Shown here in pieces: positions 38,569-47,160 of a stretch of 64,000 nucleotides of DNA. Every line of letters starts with the position of its first letter. Within the stretch, counting starts at the first letter, position 1. Below the pieces are notes generated by a model. It did not search any database. It was not told the origin of the DNA and saw nothing but the letters and a program-made list of their open reading frames with translations. Made by a program: the position numbers and the translations under genes. This DNA comes from Tenacibaculum sp. SZ-18. Lineage in GTDB: Bacteria > Bacteroidota > Bacteroidia > Flavobacteriales > Flavobacteriaceae. The stretch spans positions 2,587,777 to 2,651,776 of the forward strand of contig NZ_CP019335.1 in NCBI RefSeq assembly GCF_002813915.1, read 5' to 3'.

Positions 38569-40839
38569 ATGAAAAAACTTTTTTTATTGATATTGGTATT
38601 ATTTGTTAGTATCAATGCAAACGCATCAAACGATAAATATCGTTTAACTTTAAGAGGAAATCCTTCTACTTCAATTGTTATCGGATGGAATCAAATTTCA
38701 GGAAGTAATGCACGCGTTTATTATGGAACAACAGATTACGGAACTAACTATACTAGTTATCCGAATTCCGCTGCACCAAGTAGAACCTCTTCTTACAAAG
38801 GAATGAATAACAACTTTGTAAGATTAACTGGATTACAACCAAACACGGCCTATTATTTTGTTATCATAGATAGCGAAGGAACAAGTCAACGTTTATGGTT
38901 TAAAACAGCTCCAAGTGATAGAAGCCGATTATCTTTTATTGCTGGTGGAGATTCAAGAAACAACAGAACTCCTCGTAGAAATGCAAATCTTTTAGTTTCA
39001 AAACTAAAGCCTCATGCTGTTTTATTCGGTGGTGACATGACTGACGATGACACAAATAGCCAATGGCAAACTTGGTTTAACGATTGGCAATTAACCATTG
39101 CTTCCGATGGAAGAATGTTTCCTATTATCGCTGCTCGCGGAAATCATGAAGACAGTAATAATAGTATTTATAATTTATTTGACACACCATCTACAAGTAT
39201 TTATTATGCTATTACTTTTGGAAACAACTTAGTAAGAACATATACTTTAAATACTGAAATTTCTATTTCAGGAAATCAAACTACTTGGTTACGTAACGAT
39301 TTAAATGCTAACTCAGGTGCTATTTGGAAAATTGCACAATATCACAAACCAATGCGTCCACATGTTTCTTATAAATCAGAAGGAAATAGCCAATATAGTA
39401 ATTGGGCACAAACTTTTTACGACAACAAAGTTCAATTAGTTGTTGAGTGTGACGCACACACTGTAAAAACTACATGGCCGGTAAGACCTTCAACAGATTC
39501 TGGAAGCGATGAAGGGTTCGTTAGAGATAATACAAACGGAACAGTATACGTAGGCGAAGGATGCTGGGGGGCTCCTCTACGTTCTAACGGAGATAATAAA
39601 AGTTGGACTAGAAACTCAGGGCGTTTCAATCAATTCAAGTGGATATTTATTGATGAAAACAAAATTGAAACAAGAACAATTCAGGTTGATAATGCTTCTA
39701 GCGTTGGTGAAGTTTCTAACAATAATGTTTTTCAAATTCCTTCAAATTTAGATATTTGGAATCCATCAAATGGAAGTGTTATAACAATCAACAAATCAGG
39801 ATCTACAGGTGGTGGTGATACTGGAAATGGAAATATTGATGTAGCTATTTCGAACGGAAGTGATGACGTTGAAGAGGATAAAAATGGTAAAATTTACGAT
39901 GACAGTAGCGATTTAGAATTGGTTTATGATTCTTATAACAACTCTAGTTACCAAACTATTGGATTACGATTCAGAAATGTAAATCTACCAAAAAATGCTA
40001 CAATTACTAGTGCTTATATTCAGTTTACAGCAGACGAAAGCCATAGCAACAGTGCTGATTTAGAAATAAGTTTACACAACTCAACAAACTCTCCAGTATT
40101 TACAGATTCGAACAATGTTTCAGGTAGAAGTACTTTTGCATCAAAAGTAATTTGGCAACCAAGCGGATGGTCGAGCGGGCAAACTGGAAGTGCACAAAGA
40201 ACTCCGAGTTTAAAAAACATGGTCCAAAGTTTAGTAAATCAATCGGGTTGGACTTCAGGAAATAGTGTTAGTTTCATTATCAAGGGAAGAGGAACAAGTT
40301 TAACAAGTACTTCTGCAAAACGTGTTGCTGATTCTTATGAAGGAGGATCAAGCAAAGCGGCAAGGTTAATTGTTTCTTACACAAAAGAAGGGAACGGAGG
40401 TTCTACTCCTCCATCTGATATTTGTGATGGAATTTCGGAATGGCAAAGTGGTGTTAGTTACTCAGTTGGAGCAAAAGTTACCTACAACGGCAACCTATTT
40501 GAAAGGACTTCTAGTGGATGGAACTTTTTAGGAGCTTGTGGAACAGCTCAACGAAACGCTACAATTGTTTATCCTCCAATAGCCGACTCAGGAGTAGAAA
40601 TTTACCCTAATCCTTTTTCAAATAAAATAAAAGTAACTGTTGGCAATCAATATTTTCAAAAACCACTGCATTTGCAGCTTTTTAACACAAACGGAAAACA
40701 GATTTATGAAGAACATTTTTCTTTAGACACTAGTGTTGAGAAAGTTATTTCTCCTAAAATTATAGCTACAGGAATTTATATTCTTACTGTAAAACATGGC
40801 GAAAACACAATAAAGAAACAACGATTGATTAAAAAATAG
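38569..40839 (+). CDS. T9SS-secreted purple-acid-phosphatase-like metallophosphoesterase
   Basis: 756 aa from the ATG at 38569, which begins a clear signal peptide (MKKLFLLILVLFVSINANA); the in-frame upstream ATG at 38512 is not needed. Domains: PAP-type fibronectin-III N-terminus (about 20-125); metallophosphoesterase with GGDSR, GGDMTDDD, GNHED, QYHKPMRPH and CDAHT motifs; a beta domain with WQPSGWSSGQTGSAQRTPS; a small CBM5/12-like chitin-binding-type module (WQSGVSYSVGAKVTYNGNLF); and a type-A T9SS tail. Predicted extracellular phosphatase, perhaps for phosphorus scavenging on carbohydrate particles. Confidence 0.85.
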   Translation: MKKLFLLILVLFVSINANASNDKYRLTLRGNPSTSIVIGWNQISGSNARVYYGTTDYGTNYTSYPNSAAPSRTSSYKGMNNNFVRLTGLQPNTAYYFVIIDSEGTSQRLWFKTAPSDRSRLSFIAGGDSRNNRTPRRNANLLVSKLKPHAVLFGGDMTDDDTNSQWQTWFNDWQLTIASDGRMFPIIAARGNHEDSNNSIYNLFDTPSTSIYYAITFGNNLVRTYTLNTEISISGNQTTWLRNDLNANSGAIWKIAQYHKPMRPHVSYKSEGNSQYSNWAQTFYDNKVQLVVECDAHTVKTTWPVRPSTDSGSDEGFVRDNTNGTVYVGEGCWGAPLRSNGDNKSWTRNSGRFNQFKWIFIDENKIETRTIQVDNASSVGEVSNNNVFQIPSNLDIWNPSNGSVITINKSGSTGGGDTGNGNIDVAISNGSDDVEEDKNGKIYDDSSDLELVYDSYNNSSYQTIGLRFRNVNLPKNATITSAYIQFTADESHSNSADLEISLHNSTNSPVFTDSNNVSGRSTFASKVIWQPSGWSSGQTGSAQRTPSLKNMVQSLVNQSGWTSGNSVSFIIKGRGTSLTSTSAKRVADSYEGGSSKAARLIVSYTKEGNGGSTPPSDICDGISEWQSGVSYSVGAKVTYNGNLFERTSSGWNFLGACGTAQRNATIVYPPIADSGVEIYPNPFSNKIKVTVGNQYFQKPLHLQLFNTNGKQIYEEHFSLDTSVEKVISPKIIATGIYILTVKHGENTIKKQRLIKK

Positions 40840-40884
40840 ATCATTTCATCAAATAAAAACATAAGATTTTTTTAATCTTTTTTT

Positions 40885-40915
40885 GCCGCTTATTCTTTAC
40901 GAATAGGCGGTTTTT
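40885..40915 (+). terminator. Rho-independent terminator after phosphoesterase
   Basis: CCGCTTATTC pairs with GAATAGGCGG (one wobble) around a 5-nt loop, then TTTTT. It separates the housekeeping side from the integrase. Confidence 0.85.
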
Positions 40916-41002
40916 ACTTCTATATTTTCTACAAAATGATTTCCTTTTAAACCTTAGGTTGATTTTGGTCATTTCAATTAAAAGCTTACTTTTATACATG
41001 CT

Positions 41003-42139
41003 ATGAGAACAATTACCTTATCTTTAAAAAGGCATAGAGGAAAACTATGTATTTTTATCTTTTTCGATTACAATTTGGAGATAATTACTTTATTGAAGAG
41101 TAAAACTCCCGCTCATTGGAGCAATTCAAAAAGAGCTTGGTACTTACCTTTTACAAACGAGAACAAAAACCTCTTATTAAATATATTATCAAAGTTTCGT
41201 GTTAAAAACAACATTTTTGATAACCATCTTGATTTAACTGAAGAGCAAAAAAAGTTTTTAAATGGATATTATTTATTTTTAAAAGGGAAGAGATATAGTA
41301 AAAGTACCGTTAAAACTTACACTCACTTTATTGCCCTATTTGTCAATCATTATAAAGTAAAAGAATTAAATACATTAAGTAATTTAGATGTTAGAAAGTT
41401 TATTGAAGACGTTTTCCTTAAAAGAAACTATTCAATAAGCACCCAACGTCAATTCATTAGCGCTGTTAAACTATTTTGCAATTATTTCCCAGAATGTAAC
41501 ATTACAAATTTAGAATTAACACGCCCGAAAAAGTCAAAAAAACTACCTGTAGTTTTATCTCAAAAAGAAGTTATCTCAATTATTAGAGTAACCAAAAACT
41601 TAAAACATCGTGCCATTATTACACTGCTATATTCATCTGGAATTCGAATAAGTGAATTACTCGCTTTGAAATTAGCCGATATAAACATTGAACGCAGACA
41701 ACTTCGAATTGTTAATGCAAAAGGAAGAAAAGACAGATATGTAATTTTGGCCGAGAATTTTATTCCCTTATTATTAAATTATTATCATACTTATCAACCC
41801 AAAGAGTTTTTATTTGAAAATTTAAATAAAAACCAATATTCAGCAAGTAGTGTTCGAAAATTAATTAAAAAGTCATGTGCATTAGCTGGAATATTAAAAA
41901 ATGTAACTCCTCATACTTTCAGGCACAGTTTTGCAACGCATTTATTAGAAGATGGAGTAAATTTAAGATACATACAAGATTTATTAGGGCATAGTAAACC
42001 AGAAACGACTATGGTTTATACGCAAGTAACACAAAAAAGTTTACTAAATATAAAAAGTCCGTTAGATCAAATAACCAAGAACACAAATATTAATGAATTG
42101 GAACAAAAGTTCCTGTTATCCGGAAAATTTCACCGATAA
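41003..42139 (+). CDS. Xer/integron-type tyrosine recombinase heading the cassette array
   Basis: 378 aa. Residues 1-75 are an extra N-terminal domain (WSNSKRAWYLPF), 78-165 the SAM-like core-binding domain, 180-355 the catalytic domain with R215 (SSGIRISELL), K240 (NAKGRKDRY), H304-x-x-R307 (PHTFRHSFATHLL), H330 (LGHS) and Y339 (MVYTQV). RPKKSKKLPVVLS before the catalytic core and IKSPLD after Tyr recall IntI. However, the segment between K240 and H304 is only 63 residues, Xer-like, with no room for the IntI-specific helix insertion. It is co-oriented with the array, ending 28 bp before the first cassette. Predicted to excise and insert the cassettes. Confidence 0.85.
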   Translation: MRTITLSLKRHRGKLCIFIFFDYNLEIITLLKSKTPAHWSNSKRAWYLPFTNENKNLLLNILSKFRVKNNIFDNHLDLTEEQKKFLNGYYLFLKGKRYSKSTVKTYTHFIALFVNHYKVKELNTLSNLDVRKFIEDVFLKRNYSISTQRQFISAVKLFCNYFPECNITNLELTRPKKSKKLPVVLSQKEVISIIRVTKNLKHRAIITLLYSSGIRISELLALKLADINIERRQLRIVNAKGRKDRYVILAENFIPLLLNYYHTYQPKEFLFENLNKNQYSASSVRKLIKKSCALAGILKNVTPHTFRHSFATHLLEDGVNLRYIQDLLGHSKPETTMVYTQVTQKSLLNIKSPLDQITKNTNINELEQKFLLSGKFHR

Positions 42140-42144
42140 ACAGG

Positions 42145-42152
42145 TATATTTG
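42145..42152 (+). promoter_or_regulatory. Candidate cassette (Pc-like) promoter -7 box
   Basis: TATATTTG is an exact TAnnTTTG match, between the integrase stop and the attI-like core, 16 bp before cassette 1 and 50 bp before its ATG. No good -33 element is evident. Confidence 0.4.
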
Positions 42153-42160
42153 TTTGGATA

Positions 42161-42174
42161 TAACGAGTTGTAGT
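42161..42174 (+). other. attI-like primary recombination core
   Basis: TAACGAGTTGTAGT: core G at 42167 followed by TT, then the first bases of cassette 1. The R'' of cassette 1 (GCACTACAAC, 42833) is the exact complement of TTGTAGTGC here, so insertion occurred between 42167 and 42168. Confidence 0.7.
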
Positions 42175-42194
42175 GCATTGTAATAACTGAAAAA

Positions 42195-42857
42195 ATGAAA
42201 TTAATACATTGGACACCTAAAGAGAATAAAAGCCAAGTTCTTGAAAATGGAATTCTGATTACTGATACTTGGATTTCGTGTTCAATTCTGACACCTTTTA
42301 AAAATTTAAATCGTTGGTGGTTAGACTTTCTTTTAAATGACAAAGAATATGTTGGAATTATCTTTGAATTGGAAGAAAATGATTTTCCATTGGTTCACGA
42401 CCATTGGATTGTTGAGGGACATAGTGAAACTAATGATGACCTTGAAGTTATTGCAAAAACAAGATATAGTTTAAAAGAAATATTGTCGAGTAATCCAAAA
42501 TCAGTATTTGGAAATTTAACGAAGCTAAAACAAGGTTATGAACAGACAATAGTCTGGCGAATAGGAAATACGATAGATGACTCTAATTATTTAGATAAAG
42601 ACGGGATTTATAAATCAGATGATAAAAAAATAATTGAATCAGGATTAAAGTTAATAAAATCGAACCCAAAAAAGGCGGCAAAGGACTTTTTTGATAATCC
42701 TGACTTTATGGAATTTGTCTTTGAAGACTATGAAATTCTCTTATTCACAAATGTTGAGCCAAACAGAATTGAAAAAGTAATTCAAGCGAATACAAATTAT
42801 TCGTATAATGACTTAATGAATGAAATAAAGACGCACTACAACAAAGCGTATAGTTAA
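42195..42857 (+). CDS. Cassette 1: hypothetical protein
   Basis: 220-aa soluble protein, no signal peptide. The start MKLIHWTPKENKSQVLENGI is reminiscent of the N-terminal strand-helix of ADP-ribosyltransferase or RES-like folds (x-L-x-H-x-T, ...LENGI), but no catalytic set is clear. First cassette after the integrase, 27 bp from the core, so probably the best expressed. The C-terminal residues NKAYS and the stop codon are encoded inside attC1. Confidence 0.75.
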   Translation: MKLIHWTPKENKSQVLENGILITDTWISCSILTPFKNLNRWWLDFLLNDKEYVGIIFELEENDFPLVHDHWIVEGHSETNDDLEVIAKTRYSLKEILSSNPKSVFGNLTKLKQGYEQTIVWRIGNTIDDSNYLDKDGIYKSDDKKIIESGLKLIKSNPKKAAKDFFDNPDFMEFVFEDYEILLFTNVEPNRIEKVIQANTNYSYNDLMNEIKTHYNKAYS

Positions 42858-42965
42858 TTGCTATTCCTTGCTAAACTAAAGGTAAGTGATTTTTTATAAA
42901 GCTAGTCTTTAACTCTAAATTTTTTACATTTAACGAAGCAACTAACCATACACAAACCGTTGTAT
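42833..42965 (+). other. attC 1
   Basis: R'' GCACTACAAC, R' GTTGTAT at 42959-42965. Outer arms AAAGCGTATAGTTAATTGC and GCAACTAACCATACACAAAC pair imperfectly. Near-copy of attC 30. Confidence 0.85.
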
Positions 42966-43416
42966 GTAATAAGTCCAACTTCTGGCTTTTAAATACACTT
43001 TTTGATTGTGATTAAGGATAGGTAAAACAGGATTAAAATTAACTAAACGTAAGAATGCAGTTTAGTCAAGCTTATCGATTGACATCGTATGAGAGTTTCA
43101 CTTTCAAATACGCATGCTAGCGTAAAAAGCTTGCCGAAATTAGAAGATTTTTTTGACAATGTCAAGTTTTAAAACGATAATTTAATTTAAATCAATGTTT
43201 TAGAGCGGAGCAGAAAATCATTTTTCAGATAACAAACCATATCAGTCTGTGGTTGATATAATTCATAATCTTGAAAAAACAAGTGAATTTAAAGTAATCT
43301 GAATGTAGCGCCTGGACTGACTACGTAAATATAAAAATAGAAACTATAAGATTTTAGCTATATTTACTACAAACAACAACGTGTAAATTGCATTAAAACG
43401 CAACTTACACGAAACG
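42960..43416 (+). repeat. Cassette 2: 457-bp gene-less cassette, type A copy 1
   Basis: No ORF of normal length. It contains a 27-codon ORF (43089-43172, starting MRVSLSNTHASVKSLPKLED) and, in another frame, an open C-terminus-like stretch (43204-43302, SDNKPYQSVVDIIHNLEKTS) that together look like a frameshifted remnant of one gene. Three other copies, at 50388, 59639 and 62951, differ by only a few bases. Ends coincide exactly with attC cores. Confidence 0.9.
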
Positions 43417-43422
43417 TTAGGC
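43368..43422 (+). other. attC 2 (short, type A)
   Basis: Compact site: AACGTGTAAATTGC pairs with GCAACTTACACG around the 8-nt loop ATTAAAAC; core G at 43416. Confidence 0.85.
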
Positions 43423-43434
43423 ACAAGCTGAAAT

Positions 43435-44025
43435 ATGAAACCTGAGGAATTTAAAAACATATGGACTTTGGATAAGAATAAACTCAATTCAATCAGTCAG
43501 GAAAAACTAAATGGACTAGGACTTTCGGAAAATTCAATTGAATTCCTTGTAAAATCAGGATTACCAGAAAGTGCCGCACCTTTTTTATCTTTTTCGAAAG
43601 ATTCAAATGATGTTTATGATAGTGTTCAAAAACTGACAACTATTTATAACTTTTTAGAACCTGAATTTGAAAAATATATAGTAATTGGCTCTTGTAATGA
43701 CGGAGACCCAATTGTCATAAATACAGGAAATAATGACCGAATAGAATATCTCGACCACGAAGATTATTTCAGTTCACAACCTTTTAATTCTGATCTTTCT
43801 GCTATGGCTAAATGTTTAATAGCGTATCGGAATTTTGTAAAAAGAGTACAAACGGAAAATGGAGAAGATGCGTTTCTCGATTCTGATTTTACGGACGAAC
43901 AATTCGAAAAATTAAAGTTGGACTTAAAAAATGCCGATTCAGAGGCTATGGAAAGTGACGGATTTTGGCTTCGCCAGTTAGAAATGGACTTGGTATTAAG
44001 AGAAGATGCTAATTATGAAAAATAA
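43435..44025 (+). CDS. Cassette 3: SUKH-4-like immunity protein
   Basis: 196 aa, cytoplasmic. GLPESAAPFLSFS near residue 42, YIVIGSCNDGDPIVINTG (about 81-98), IEYLDHEDYFSS and SDLSAMAKCLIAYRNFVK match the SUKH-4 (SMI1/KNR4 superfamily) pattern. SUKH proteins typically neutralise polymorphic toxins. An orphan immunity gene on a cassette fits protection from neighbours' toxins; that is inference. Starts 18 bp after the core. Confidence 0.75.
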   Translation: MKPEEFKNIWTLDKNKLNSISQEKLNGLGLSENSIEFLVKSGLPESAAPFLSFSKDSNDVYDSVQKLTTIYNFLEPEFEKYIVIGSCNDGDPIVINTGNNDRIEYLDHEDYFSSQPFNSDLSAMAKCLIAYRNFVKRVQTENGEDAFLDSDFTDEQFEKLKLDLKNADSEAMESDGFWLRQLEMDLVLREDANYEK

Positions 44026-44031
44026 AAGCCA

Positions 44032-44165
44032 GCGCCTAACAATGTATAACCGCAATTACGGCGGATTCGACTTCGTCCGAATCTACTCGGTAATTACTAA
44101 CGCTAGTTCTTAAACAAAATATGTAACTTTAATCCCGTAACAACAGTTATACAAATACGTTGTAA
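44032..44165 (+). other. attC 3
   Basis: R'' GCGCCTAAC; core G at 44159. Member of the family with GTATAACCGCAATTACGGCGG (read as arms) and a GATTCG/CGAATC inner hairpin, shared with attC 9, 19, 22 and 28. Confidence 0.88.
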
Positions 44166-44191
44166 GTAATGCTGAAAAATCATCAAACCAA

Positions 44192-44986
44192 ATGAATAAA
44201 ACGATATTTGAAATTACCAAAATGGATTGTCCTTCAGAGGAAAATCTAATCCGAATGAAATTGGATGAAATTTCGAGTATTGCGAATTTGGACTTTGATA
44301 TTCCAAACCGAAAATTGACCGTTTTTCATAGCGGAGAAATTGACCAAATCGAAAAGTCAGTTATCGAACTGAATTTAGGCGGAAAAAAAATCTCAACAGA
44401 ACAAACTGACCAAACTGAATTTAAAGAAAACGAAAATCAGAGAAAACTACTTTGGTCTGTACTTGCCATAAATTTTGCTTTCTTCCTAATAGAAATGACT
44501 ACAGGAATTATCTCAAAATCAATGGGACTTATTGCCGACAGTTTAGATATGCTTGCGGATAGTTTTGTGTACGGAATTAGTTTGTTTGCAGTTGGAGGAA
44601 CTTTAATTAAGAAAAAGCGAATTGCTAAACTTGCTGGATATTTTCAAATAGCACTTGCGATTATTGGATTTATGGAAGTTTTAAGAAGATTTTTCGGAGC
44701 CGAGAAACTTCCCGATTTTTCTACAATGATTATCGTTTCTGTTTTTGCACTTATCGCAAACGGAATTTGTCTTTATATTTTGCAAAAGTCAAAGAGCAAA
44801 GAAGAGGCACATATGAAAGCAAGTATGATTTTTACCTCGAACGACGTGATTATCAATTTGGGAGTTATAATTGCTGGAATTTTGGTAAATTGGTTGAGAT
44901 CGAGTAAACCTGATTTGATTATTGGAACAATCGTTTTTGCGTTGGTAATTCAAGGAGCATTTCGGATTTTGAAATTAAGTAAGTGA
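44192..44986 (+). CDS. Cassette 4: cation diffusion facilitator-type transporter
   Basis: 264 aa. N-terminal ferredoxin-like, HMA-like domain (FEITKMDCPSEENLIRMKL), in which the usual C-x-x-C is reduced to one Cys. Then six transmembrane segments of the CDF family, with GLIADSLDMLADSFVYGISL as the metal-binding TM segment and a second site region SMIFTSNDVIINLGVIIAGI. Predicted inner-membrane heavy-metal efflux (metal unknown). Starts 32 bp after the core; the only clear metabolic or resistance function in the array. Confidence 0.8.
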   Translation: MNKTIFEITKMDCPSEENLIRMKLDEISSIANLDFDIPNRKLTVFHSGEIDQIEKSVIELNLGGKKISTEQTDQTEFKENENQRKLLWSVLAINFAFFLIEMTTGIISKSMGLIADSLDMLADSFVYGISLFAVGGTLIKKKRIAKLAGYFQIALAIIGFMEVLRRFFGAEKLPDFSTMIIVSVFALIANGICLYILQKSKSKEEAHMKASMIFTSNDVIINLGVIIAGILVNWLRSSKPDLIIGTIVFALVIQGAFRILKLSK

Positions 44987-45001
44987 ACGAAAAAAAACAC
45001 T

Positions 45002-45134
45002 ACTTACAACAACGTATATAAAAAATAGCGGTTTAATCACTTAAACGAAACAAAAGAAATAAATTAAAGGTCAGCTATAATCCGAAAAATTAGTGCTAAA
45101 AATCCGCTACTTTTCATATACGAGACCATTGGGT
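45002..45134 (+). other. attC 4, core G replaced by A
   Basis: R'' ACTTACAAC matches the start of cassette 4. The 3' core reads CCATTGGG instead of CCGTTGGG: the invariant G is A at 45128. The next cassette still begins TTGGGTAC, matching its own R'' GTACCCAA. Confidence 0.85.
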
Positions 45135-45140
45135 ACAATT

Positions 45141-45698
45141 ATGAAAAAAATACTATTGACCTTTTTTATATTATCTTATTCTATAATTTCGAGTGGACAA
45201 TCTAAAATCAAAGGACAACTTTTTGATGAATATGGTAATGCTGCGTGGGCTGAAATATTTATAAACGGAGAACCCACCGAATGGATGAGCTATAATGGAA
45301 TAATTAATCTAGTTTGTACTGAAAACGGAATTAACGAAATTACATTTAAATATTTTGGACATTATATAACAAAAATAAAAGTTGAATGTAATGACGACAT
45401 TGTTGATTTAGGAGAAATTTATTTAATAAGTGGAAACTTTTGGTTAGATGGTCCAAAAAATGGTTTTATATCAGACAATTATAAAAATGGGAAAGTAAAA
45501 TATAAAATAAACATTAAAAGGTGGAAACCTCACGGAGATTCAAAGTTTTATAACTCTAAAGGAGAACTAACTCAAAGACTAATTTATAAAAAAGGGAAAC
45601 TTTTAAAAATTTATATTAGAGAAAATGGAAAGCTTAATGAGCTGAAATTTGAAATAACAAAAAAAGGTGAAATATTAACTGTACCCAACAAAGTATAA
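45141..45698 (+). CDS. Cassette 5: secreted protein with CarboxypepD_reg-like and MORN-like parts
   Basis: 185 aa from the ATG at 45141 (12 bp after the core); an in-frame ATG at 45093 lies in the previous attC and is rejected. Signal peptide MKKILLTFFILSYSIISSGQ. Residues 22-105 resemble a carboxypeptidase-regulatory beta-sandwich (KIKGQLFDEYGNAAWAEIFI). The C-terminus has YwqK/MORN-like strands (NGKVKYKI, HGDSKFYNSKGELTQRLIY). Function unknown, extracytoplasmic. Confidence 0.75.
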   Translation: MKKILLTFFILSYSIISSGQSKIKGQLFDEYGNAAWAEIFINGEPTEWMSYNGIINLVCTENGINEITFKYFGHYITKIKVECNDDIVDLGEIYLISGNFWLDGPKNGFISDNYKNGKVKYKINIKRWKPHGDSKFYNSKGELTQRLIYKKGKLLKIYIRENGKLNELKFEITKKGEILTVPNKV

Positions 45699-45815
45699 AT
45701 TTTATTGCTGTTTTTAGTCTACTTGCGAAAGTCCTAGCGAACTTTCTAATTAGTAATAATTTACTTACTTTTAAAGTGAAAACAACGCAACAAACTTTAT
45801 ACAGAGCCGTTGTGT
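45681..45815 (+). other. attC 5
   Basis: R'' GTACCCAAC; core G at 45809, R' GTTGTGT. Starts inside the last codons of cassette 5's gene (its stop lies within the site). Confidence 0.85.
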
Positions 45816-45838
45816 GCAATTAAAACAAACGATAATCA

Positions 45839-46786
45839 ATGATAAAAAGAATTAGAATTACAACTTTATTACTTTCAATTTCAATAGCTGGATTTGGACA
45901 AGAGTTACCTGAAGAAAAATCTGAAAACCATATTCAAATTAAAGGAATGAATATTTTTATGGTTCCGCCAACATCATTTGAATCTTCAAATAACTTCAAA
46001 GGGTTTCAAAATCCTAATGACCAAACTTCAATGATTATGGCAATGGAAATTCCTGGACCTTATTCAGAAGTTTCCAAAGGTTTTAATTCCGAAATGTTAC
46101 AAAAACAAGGAATGAAATTGAAAACAAAGAAAGAAATAAAAGTTGCTGAATTTGACGGAATACTTATAGAATTAGACCAATCAGCAAATGGAATGACTTT
46201 CTCAAAACAAATTATCGTTTATGGAAATGAAAAATCAAGCACCTTAATAAATGGTGTTTATTTAAAAGATTCTATTCAAACTGGTAAAAAAATCAAGGAG
46301 AGCATTTTAACAACATTTGTAGATTCAAAAACCGAAAGCAATCCAAGAGAAGCTTTGAATTACTCGCTTAATGAAAATGTTGGTTCTCTAAAGTTCAAGG
46401 CTGTAATGGGAAATGGAATGCTATTAAACCGTGATTTGAAAACACCAACAGAAAGTGAAGATAAAGCGACATTATTGACTGACAAATCATTTGCAAACGT
46501 TGAGATTAAAAACGAAAAATTGTTTTGTATTTCAAGATTAAAGAAATATCCAGACGATTATTCTGTAATTCCAAGCAAAGGAATTAATGAAATAGAAATT
46601 GACAATCTAAAAGGATTTGAACTTTTTGCTAAAAACAACGATAAGGAAAATGAGGAAATGTATCAAGTCATTTTATTTGACCAAAACGGAGGATATTATC
46701 TCTTTATTGGAACTTACGTTACTGGGAGTGAAAATGCAATTTCCGATATTAAAAATGTAATACAGACATTTAAAAGAAAAAAATAA
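45839..46786 (+). CDS. Cassette 6: secreted protein, unknown function
   Basis: 315 aa with a signal peptide (MIKRIRITTLLLSISIAGFGQ). The remainder is soluble, alpha/beta, resembling two related halves: the first with NIFMVPPTSFESSNNFKGFQ and a helix after IELDQSANGMTFSKQIIVYG, the second ending in YQVILFDQNGGYYLFIGTYV. Pattern resembles periplasmic PsbP/MogI-like domains but no family is recognised with confidence. Starts 29 bp after the core. Confidence 0.7.
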   Translation: MIKRIRITTLLLSISIAGFGQELPEEKSENHIQIKGMNIFMVPPTSFESSNNFKGFQNPNDQTSMIMAMEIPGPYSEVSKGFNSEMLQKQGMKLKTKKEIKVAEFDGILIELDQSANGMTFSKQIIVYGNEKSSTLINGVYLKDSIQTGKKIKESILTTFVDSKTESNPREALNYSLNENVGSLKFKAVMGNGMLLNRDLKTPTESEDKATLLTDKSFANVEIKNEKLFCISRLKKYPDDYSVIPSKGINEIEIDNLKGFELFAKNNDKENEEMYQVILFDQNGGYYLFIGTYVTGSENAISDIKNVIQTFKRKK

Positions 46787-46787
46787 C

Positions 46788-46842
46788 TGCACACAACAAA
46801 ACCTAAACTGCATTAAAACGCAGCTTAGCCAAACCGTTAACT
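46788..46842 (+). other. attC 6 (short)
   Basis: R'' TGCACACAAC; compact hairpin CCTAAACTGC / GCAGCTTAGC with the 8-nt loop ATTAAAAC, the same loop as type A cassettes; core G at 46836. Confidence 0.88.
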
Positions 46843-47160
46843 ATCATTGTCGAGAATTATGTGAAGTTCTCTTTTTGATAAATCAAAGTAAGCTTCAAAA
46901 TTGTACTTTTCAAGAGTAATTCCAGCTTTGTCCTTTTTTTGAGAACTAAACGTTTTTTGGTTTGGATCATTTGCCAATCTCCTAATTTCTTGATTGTCGG
47001 TTCTTGTTTTGTGTTTGAAAAGTCTCTGGCTCGTTCCGATAACTTAGCTTACTTTTTACTTTTAAGTAGAACCTGATGGTATTTTTAGCCAATTCTCGCT
47101 GAACGTTCTGATCCGTTCTTTTTCTAAAAAAAGGCTTTATAGAAATCTTAAAATACGCAA
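46837..47160 (-). pseudogene. Decayed reverse-strand gene in type B cassette copy 1
   Basis: Minus-strand reading from 47043 to 46837 gives 68 open codons ending with KYNFEAYFDLSKRELHIILD and a stop that overlaps the cassette's first three bases. Upstream, a different frame continues protein-like sequence (KPFFRKRTDQNVQRELAKNT, then KVKSKLSYRNEPETFQ), so a frameshift near 46990-47010 has split an older gene. The gene faces the integrase, opposite to all other cassette genes. Family not recognised. Confidence 0.6.

Noticed and set aside
42116..42343. Minus-strand ORF across the attI region as a hidden gene
   Set aside because: It is a shadow of cassette 1 and spans the integrase/cassette junction.
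45093..45140. Upstream ATG for the cassette 5 gene
   Set aside because: It lies inside the previous attC; a start at 45141 gives a normal signal peptide and lies after the junction. The same reasoning rejects 47397 for cassette 8.
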